In this document: positions 56,348-64,000 of the stretch, in pieces
Layout: each line of letters starts with the position of its first letter
Numbering within the stretch: position 1 is the stretch's first letter
Assembly (NCBI GenBank): GCA_050084515.1
Contig: CM114274.1
Span: 29,574,001-29,638,000 of the forward strand
Reading direction: 5' to 3'
From: Blasia pusilla
Lineage: Eukaryota; Marchantiophyta; Marchantiopsida; Blasiales
DNA length: 64,000 nucleotides
The notes under the pieces: model-generated
Told to the model about the DNA's origin: nothing
Seen by the model: the letters and a program-made list of their open reading frames with translations, nothing else
Databases searched by the model: none
Translations under genes and position numbers: made by a program

Positions 56348-59300
56348 CGACCAGCATTTCTCTGTCGAACTTCAAAAGATTTAGCCCTTGGTAAATAAAT
56401 CTTACGCTCAAACTTGAGCATCCTTTTCATCCGTTTGCATCCACATCACCTTCATCAACAGCTCCCCGACCTTAAGTCCATTTCTAGATCCTTTCTCTAC
56501 ATCCCTTCCTACTGTAATGGTCAGTTCCTAGTCCGATCTCTCCACCGTGTTCCCCGTCAAAATATATGCAGATCGTGACAGTCAGGCTCATCACTCCTCT
56601 CCCGCACTGCCGGTCCAGGACTTGCATCCACAGTGTAGACCTACACCAGAAAGCTATGCCTGTGCACGTCTCTTAAGTGAGCCATCGGATTCCCTTCCAA
56701 ACCGTGACACAGTTCGGCTAGTTTTCCTTGCGAGTGAACGCCACTCAGCTAGAGTCAATCGAGGTTTTCCAGGTTTCCCATCATCACTGGTGTCACTGCA
56801 TGCTTAATTAAACGAACAAAATTTAAATCATGTTAACAATGGCACGTTTGCGAGTCCACATGCCATATGTCAATGTGGGAGGAAATTAAACGCCCCATTT
56901 GACGACGGATATTGCTACTGAATCTAAGTAATATATAAGAACTTACTTAAAATTTCCCGGTCTTATTATGTATCTTCAAACTTCAATGGCATGATTCAAT
57001 ACTACTGACTTACGTGCCGACTATTAGTGTTAAAAAAACTCGGCGGGTCCAGCGATGGAAAATAGCATAATTGTTGCTGCATAGTGCCATAGACGTAAAT
57101 TTCTGGCTTCTAGGCTTTACTTCCATAATCTAGAATTGTACCCACAAAGCCACATAATTAAAATGTAAGTCTTGGAGCCCTCAGGGTTTCAAATCTGTAC
57201 ATCTACGGCTGTCTGTAGAAGTTAAGTACTGTGTTACCAAGTCTCCATTTTCGCTACTATTTTGGTATTAACGAATTGATTCAAGCCTGAAACTATTCCA
57301 AATCGTTTTACTTTGAATAGTTAGCTGTAAACTAGCATATTAGTTACGTTTACCGTAATTAAGGAAATCAAATTGATCCGAGTTTAGGGTTAGGAGCTTG
57401 GAATATATGCTTGCATTTATTCATCTGCCTCACTCTAATCATTAATTATCTCCTCTTGGGCAACTGTAACAGATAAAGCTACCGAGTATTTTCTGTCTTT
57501 TCGGATTTTTTCTCTGAGGTACAACTCGCTCAGCAAGGCTTAGTATACTCTTCATAAAGTGGTTTCCTTATGACTTCCAACTTCACATTAAACTTTTTAG
57601 ATGAAATGCTATTTAAGCAGCACGTTTTTTTACCCAGGGTAAAACCATTCAAACTCATGATTTCCAACATCATGATTTCCATGGTGAGGCCATTTGACGT
57701 GCAGATACAATGTAGACTAGCTAGATGGTTAGTTTACTAGCCACAAACAACATCACTTTAGGCGAATATCGTATGTAATGTATATATATTCATTCTACAA
57801 GGGTAGATTAAACAAAGACACTTCATGTGTAGAGTTAATGACTAGCTTAGATGTCCACCACTTATTCGGTGATGTATCACAATTAATTCAATATTAAGAA
57901 CATGGATCACTTTATATTTGATTGTTCTTTTCTTTCCAACATTGTTTGCCCCTTTTGAACCTTAAAACTATGACACCCATGAATTCTTTTTTCATACGAA
58001 AATCAAATATAACCTAATCCAATAAAATAACTTAGCAAATAAACTTCTCATGATTCACCTGTCATCTAGATCAACTCCGGTCAGGTACGTTTCGTATATG
58101 TCGTCCAATACTTTTAGCTGTATGCCAAAAGATGCAGAGAATACTCACAATGAGAGCTTCTGATATCTGCCTAAATTGATGAAACCCCAAAATAAGGAAA
58201 CGCGTTGTTTGAACCCCAAAATAATGACCGGAGAATTTCCTGCGCCACACGCTACTCAGTGCTACTTTAAACGTCAACATGTGCGAGCACACACGAATCC
58301 AATCAGAGCTTGCATCGCCTGCATGTTCTTACCATACCACGGTACACCGGAGCCAGATCCCATGGAGACCCAGGAGAGAAGGAAACTACCTGCACAGGAG
58401 CTGCGGAATCTGCTTTCGAACCATAGGGCGCAGCTAGACTCGAGCCGGTCTGACCATGAAGACGTGAAGCAAGGCTGAGCAATTGCCTCCATCCAGCCTT
58501 ACCTTGAACTTTGAAGGAGTGCAAAATGAAATTGAGAAGCCTCCCCAATCGTTAAACAAATGACAACGCAGAGTCGCAGACGGAGTGCTCAGCTGCAGAT
58601 AACTTCCGATTTGGGAATTTGGATCCTGCACGGCGAGCTCACAGCACGGCATTCATTCATAGCAGCGGCGAACGAGATGTGAGTTGGGATAGAGAGTGAG
58701 ACTGAGGTTCTCCGACTTGGCAACAAGGAAGTGAACTTCAATAAAACCGCTTATGGAAAACCCATCAAAGATACAAAGGATGGGGCGTAGAGGGCAACAA
58801 GCGAACCCGTGGACCCCATCAATAAAGAAAGGAGGAATAATGTGACTCGATCCGGAAATGCGCTACCCGCGTTCCGGCGCGACCTGCGCCAGTGCGCCGC
58901 TCCCAAAGCGGCGACTGTCAGACCCTAATAACTATCCGACCCACCCCAAACTCTACTCAGGCGGTCCCTCGGAGTTCGCAACTATTCTAGGGCGACACTT
59001 ATGGCTTTCGCTGTCTCCCGAGTCCCGACGCTAGCGGCCAGCTCGGGCTCGGGTAATACCGGTTACTTGGACCCTTCCCAGACTGACGGCATTGCTGACT
59101 TGATGCCGCCGACGCCCCTTCTTCCTTTTCTGGTCGTGTTGTGGCCTTCAGGTTCCGATGGGTTTTCCATCACTCGTTTTTATCGGTACGGGTGCTCAAT
59201 CAACTAGGGCGTCTCAGACTCTCCCTCGGGTGCATGGTTAGATTTTATGTTTGGGCTCGAGGATGCCCGTTGGTGAAGTAAGCATTAGGAGCATAAGATA

Positions 59301-59471
59301 TATAGGAATTTTTCATCGAATTTATTTCATCTTTTTATTTGTATATTATATTTCGTGTATAATTATTTTCTTTATTTGAAAAATCATCTCTATTTATGGT
59401 ATTCCCGTTCTAGATAATGTTATCTACAATTGACCATTAAAAATACAAGAGTTAAAAAAAATGTCAATCTT
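56348..59471. other. Spacer between AMT2-C and the Helitron
   Basis: It probably includes the AMT2-C 3'UTR, then AT-rich DNA. A GC-richer block near 58860-59220 has a 68-codon ORF (59001-59207) starting MAFAVSRVPTL; I do not recognise it and it may be a lone first exon or chance. The 3' end of the Helitron should lie here, but no convincing CTRR with a hairpin was found. Confidence 0.4.
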
Positions 59472-60860
59472 TTACAAGGTTTGATCTTCAGACTTATTAA
59501 TAGTCATAACAAAAACCAGTCTAATACGGAATTGAAACCTACGCAAATCAAATAGCAAACCGGAATCAGATGCAATCAATGGAATACGTGGAATAAAAAG
59601 ACGGTCTCCAATATTCTTCCCAATGATAATTTCAGTATCGATGCAATGTCTCATGAATCCATGAATCACCAATCTTGTCCAATTTGCTTGTCCATGTGAT
59701 GCATTCATGTTTCCTAAGAGCATGATTGGTGCACCAATCTTCAAACACAAACGATGCGGAGGATATGCAAAAGGCAAGCACATGTTCAAGAATTCAATTG
59801 GATAGATATGACTCATTCCCTCGTTCCGAATGGAGTCGAGGCTCAGGTAAATATGCTCTTGTACACAATATGTAATGACTTAATAAGAAAAGGTAATATT
59901 AGTACTAAAACTTCTCCAAAATATATTTATAGAGGTACCGAGGAGAGAAGTAAAAAGGAGTACCTCTCCAAGAAATCGAGTCATAATGTCTACATTTTAT
60001 GTCGTCAACATCTTTATTTCTTAGAGTCAAAATAGTTGTAGCTCTTAAGAAATCAATGTCATGGAATCGGCTAGGAAAATTGCCATAGATCAAATCAATA
60101 AGATCACATATCTTGTTACTATTAGTACCAATTTCATATGGTAATGGTATAAAGTCTTCTCCCATATGAGGGTGCAAAGGTACACTACCCTCTCCCACTT
60201 CCAATAACCAATCAGCAAAAGCTTGTTGTTCATCACGGAAATGATCATCCAACCTTTGAACTCGCATGTTTTTTTTCAACGTCATGACCTTAACATTAGA
60301 CCAAAGAGATGACCTTTTTATGGTGGCTTGGATAATTTGCGGCCGATCCCCATGACGAACAATAGGTAACACTTGACGAAAATCACCATCAAATACCATA
60401 AGTTTTCCACCAATGGTAATCTTCATAAATCATCCGAAACAACTCCCATGATAGCCTCAAAGGCATGACCATGAGCCATAGGTACCTCATCCCATATAAT
60501 GAGCATCGCCTCACGGATTAAGCGCGCTCCATAACTATGGACCGATAATTTACCAACAAAAAGAGAAGAAAATTAGAGGAGTAATTGGAGTAAGAAATTT
60601 TGATTTGATGTATTAACATAATTGAGGCTAATTTGAATAACTTATGGCACTTACTTGCAAGTAGAGCTTTCATGAAGATTAATGGGGATCTTGAAGCGTC
60701 GCCAATGAGGAATATGTCCTCCGTCTAACAATAGGGCAACAATACCAGATGATGCTATAGCCAAAGCTATGGCTCTTACGCTCCTTACACTTGCGAGGAC
60801 AAGATTATATAAAAATGTTTTTCTTGTTCCACCTAGACCATCGATGAAAAAAACTTTTGG
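59472..60860 (-). pseudogene. Helitron Pif1-like helicase remnant
   Basis: From 60860: the Walker A loop (60816-60839) reads GLGGTRKT, where GPGGTGKT is usual; the Gly to Arg change is one base (60822-60824). LIIWDEVPMAH (motif II, near 60505) follows, then a stop. The block 60426-59905 has LMVFDGDFRQVLPIV (motif III) and NMRVQ. The block 59816-59472 has YPIEFLNMCLPFAYPPHRL, GAPIMLLGNMN and MTINKSEDQTL, where KSQGQTL is usual, and ends in a premature stop before the last helicase motif. It would unwind DNA during rolling-circle transposition; this copy is inactive. Confidence 0.82.
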
Positions 60861-61310
60861 AGTTGGGGGAGCATTCGCGCATATTTGATCAAGCTCATCA
60901 TGTATAGCGTCCTAGATAATGGGTTGTCCTTCGTTTAGACACGCTTCTCCCAATTGCACTTGCTCAAATAATTCTTCCGTGTCATATGATAGCTCTTGTT
61001 CCTCCAAATATGAGTATGAACGAAGGCTTTCGAAATTAGCTTGGGGCATGTTTGGAAAGTCAAATAGTCTCTTTCCTTGATCTTATAAATAAAAAATGGA
61101 CTACCAATAATACGGTATTAATGATAACATCATCAACGGGAAGATTACGAATTTTTGTTTTCTGCAATCATGGAAGAGTTCCCAAAAAGGTCCAAATCAT
61201 GGTTAGTATGTTGGATTCTCAATATAATTAGGGTGGAAACCCTTACTAAAATTAGAAAGAAAAAATTTATGTAAGGAGTGGTAGAATTGAATTCTTACCT
61301 GACATCATTC

Positions 61311-63979
61311 TTATAAGAGATCTTCTACCAATGGAACCAAGAACTGACTCCATAATGTTGCAAGTTGGGCAGGTGTGTTGTAAGCTAGAATAATTGCAAA
61401 GAGACGACGTAGTGAAGAACCTTTACAGATTATGGAAACTTCTTCAAAGCTATTGAACACCTCCCTATCATCCTCAAGAAGTCCCAATTGGATAGCAGCC
61501 TCCTTGAATGTTGGACATAATATCCCATGAATAGTTCTCAAGCATTCGTATGTAGTTGCTCCCCAAACATGATGGAGGAGTAATCTCAGCCAATGTCGTT
61601 CTCCTTCACCTAAGTAAAAGTAAGAAAATTTAGGTCATGTTACTATGTGTGTGAGGGTGGTATATAAAAAAAAGCAAATATATACAAATAACTTTGAAGA
61701 CCTTACCTTGATGAGTAAGGTATAAGCGGCCAATAGGATGGCCACAATCCTTAAAATTATTCACCCTACGAATCCATCTCTTTTTGCTCCAACGATAATA
61801 TAAAGGGAAATCCATATATAGATATTATCGTGTAGTGGAGTCAAATAGATTGGTTGCAAACCATTGGGTCAAATTTGTCTCTCTATTTTGTTGCAAAATA
61901 TCTTGAGGAGCGTCAACATCATTGAAGTAAACTATTTGTTGCTCAGGAAGATGAACTGCTAATCACACAATACTTGGAAGTTCAGCATGTACAAAAAACT
62001 TGAAGAGACGCCAACGTGCCTCTGAAGAAGATATATATCTGGAAAAATAAGAATCCCAATTATATATTCAAGTAAGGAGAATGAACATGATGTTTGAGAA
62101 ATAGAATATAATGCATCATATCAATGAAGTAGCAAAACCATGACTAGCATCAAGATATGACGTTGTCTCATCAACAACGTCAATTGCATTGGATGTGTCC
62201 TTCGATAACTTAAATGACACCGCATCAGAGCCCTTATAAACATATTTGTATAAGTACTTGATAGCTAACACACTACTCATGATTTCGAGATTAATGTGAG
62301 AATCGAAGAGGGCGCATAACCTAAGATTATAGGGCACAACCCAACGATTATCCAATGAATATTGGCTCTTAATTAACACCCTCCCATTCTCCAATCTACA
62401 AAATCACAGTAACAAATCATGAATATGCCTTCCAATACTACATTAGCGTCATATGCTTGGCAATAATAAAGATAAGTCAAGATTATACGATCCTTATCTA
62501 CGATAGATTGGATAACCATCTTCCGTCGCTTTAGTGTTGGCCGCAAAAGCCTTAGGATATCCTTTTGTACATTTTTTTGTTTCGTTATCCATGCATGTTG
62601 CGTTTGGATTTAATGGTCCACATGGCCCATGAACCATGCAATTAGCAACAGTAGAATACAACCTTGGATGGTTAGATTGATCAAGGAAATTCCAAAAAAG
62701 AGGTTTGCTGCATGTGCATGTTCTCATTATATTAGGACGTGAGGATAAACCACATACCACTCATGATTATGATTGTATTATATCAGCAAAAATTTGACCA
62801 CATTGATGCATCCAAGAACTCGTCCCAATATCTGCTTTTTGATGATGAGTCTTAAAATCTCCTTCTTTTTCTTCTCAAAAACCTGCACGACCAAATCTGG
62901 TCGGTCTGCAGTTGATTGATCAGGTAGTAAGGCTGATGTTATCTCCTCCCACTTTGGATTGCATGTCATGGTCAAAAAGTAGTTTGGCTTCCTCAAATGT
63001 CTTACAATTGCCATTGCATCTTGATATAATTGATGCATGTGATGAGGCCCTCCAGTAAAAGAAGACGGTAATATAATTCGTCTCCCAAACCTCTGGCTAT
63101 TCACATCATGTCGATGCATAGCATCCTTTACACCTTGATATAATTCAGCCCTCAACTTCTTTTGATTTAAGAGCATCCATGATAATCGTTGCATCTCTAT
63201 AGTGACATAGAGGTCAACCATATATTCTTGAGTAAGTCAACCAAACTGCTCAAGCGATTGTCATCTTCACCTCCAATCCGCGTTTGAAATCGAAAACATG
63301 CAAATTGCAAGGCCGTAACACTCTTTGTTTTTCTTTCCTCAATAATGTCACCATCAACTCTGCCCTCATCCATCCAATCTTCTGAAGGTTTCTCGTTTCT
63401 CTCTTCATGAATAATGTGGCCCAATTGTTGGGATTCTCTATGGCCTTCAATTCTCCCGAAGGGTATTCCAGGATGCCAACCTGCTTCACTATAGATAAAT
63501 AGTAGAACAAAATGTAGTGAAATATATGCTTTATTGAGGTCTGATATATGTTTCACTCCTCCTCCATGTAGTCGTAAAATTTGATGGTCAACATGTTCAC
63601 TACCGTTGCCCGGAAAAATAGTTGCAACCTTAGAAGTAGATGGTAAGTTATAACGCTTAGTATCGAGACCTCTCTTACTTGCCTTGAGGATGATATGTAT
63701 ATTACGGTCAGTTGCTTCTCATACCATATGATAAAAGATCTTCACATATGGGTTGCATTTCTGTAACATGTCTTGTAGCCCTGTCAAAATATCTATATTT
63801 AGATCAGAAGATCTAGACATAACTCTTTCGCGATTCTCCAATTCATTTGCAGTATCATGGATGTAGAGTTGAGAAAATTGGGGATGACCCCCTATATCTG
63901 GATGTAAGGGTCCAATAGAATGATAGATCCCTTCTTGTACCCTAAAGATGCCCGCTAGACCCGTGATAGAGCCTGCCAT
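61311..63979 (-). pseudogene. Helitron Rep and N-terminal domain remnant
   Basis: From 63979: GIYHSIGPLHPD, QLYIHDTANELENR and LQKCNPYVKIF (N-terminal domain). The blocks 63556-63197 and 63221-62778 follow, with FGRRIILPSSFTGGP, YQDAMAIVRHL and FLTMTCNPKWEEI. Coding then breaks near 62780 and the expected HUH metal site (HAHILL type) is absent. NHPRLYSTVANCMVHGPCG and EDGYPIYRR come next (62760-62494), then NRWVVPYN, HINLEI and KYLYKYVYKG (62394-62116) with the catalytic Tyr pair. YRWSKKRW (61815) and CPTFKEAAIQLGLL (61541-61311) belong to the linker before the helicase. Confidence 0.82.
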
Positions 63980-64000
63980 GGCTTCTCCTGGTGTTGTGTT

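Larger units (their letters stand above)
59472..64000 (-). mobile_element. Helitron, decayed, continuing past the right edge
   Basis: Read from the right edge to the left, the order is the Helitron N-terminal domain, Rep nuclease, linker, then a Pif1-type helicase, which is the Helitron plan (rolling-circle transposons). All blocks are on the minus strand and are split by stops, frameshifts and inserted AT-rich gaps. The 5' end is beyond 64000 and the 3' terminus is not resolved. Confidence 0.85.

Noticed and set aside
59001-59207. 68-codon ORF starting MAFAVSRVPTL
   Set aside because: Could be a first exon of a gene broken by the Helitron, but no downstream exon or known family was recognised.
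59200-59310. Helitron 3' end candidates (CTAG|T near 59209, CTAA|T near 59287 on the minus strand)
   Set aside because: Neither has a convincing hairpin just upstream, so the terminus was left undefined.

Overview
The window looks like nuclear DNA of a land plant, most likely a seed-free plant such as a bryophyte. That placement is inferred from the gene family and the transposon mix, and no marker gene here fixes the species. The host genes are three plus-strand paralogues of an AMT2/MEP-type ammonium transporter. AMT2-A shows only its last exon (320-834). AMT2-B (37098-39667) and AMT2-C (53353-56347) are complete and share one three-exon plan. Everything else is AT-rich spacer or transposable elements, which have pushed a tandem AMT2 array apart.

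Layout: 1-834, end of AMT2-A; 835-5785, spacer; 5786-6627, a hAT-like TIR element carrying a captured piece of an AMT2 gene; 6997-22065, a nested stack in which a hAT-like MITE is split by a Ty1/copia element (7250-21919). The copia is split by a minus-strand Ty3/gypsy element (gypsy-1, about 10546-20195), whose integrase is in turn split by a 1.24 kb TGTCGT...ACGACA element (11015-12255). From 22247 to 33082 lies a second, related minus-strand gypsy (gypsy-2), with another copy of the 1.24 kb element near its 5' end. After spacer comes AMT2-B, then three more hAT-like MITEs (42005-43606), a degenerate reverse-transcriptase element (44903-47623), a long spacer, AMT2-C, another spacer, and a decayed Helitron on the minus strand (59472 to the right edge).

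The most interesting content is in the two gypsy elements. In both, a cytosine-5 DNA methyltransferase domain lies between the aspartic protease and the reverse transcriptase. It has DNMT3-like motif order I-IV-VI-VIII-IX-X, with the catalytic Pro-Cys, ENV and terminal LGQ motifs visible. In gypsy-2 the polyprotein also ends, after the integrase, in a PHD-finger-like zinc domain. The element therefore codes for both a writer of DNA methylation and a likely chromatin reader. Both copies are broken by stops and frameshifts. From memory, methyltransferase-bearing retrotransposons have been published for dinoflagellates and a charophyte alga (Klebsormidium). Two related copies next to land-plant-type AMT2 genes, one with a PHD finger, deserve a close look.

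A second notable structure is the hAT-like element at 5786-6627. It carries the end of AMT2 exon 1, all of intron 1 and the start of exon 2, bounded by 8-bp target duplications. This is a gene-capture event from the neighbouring family.
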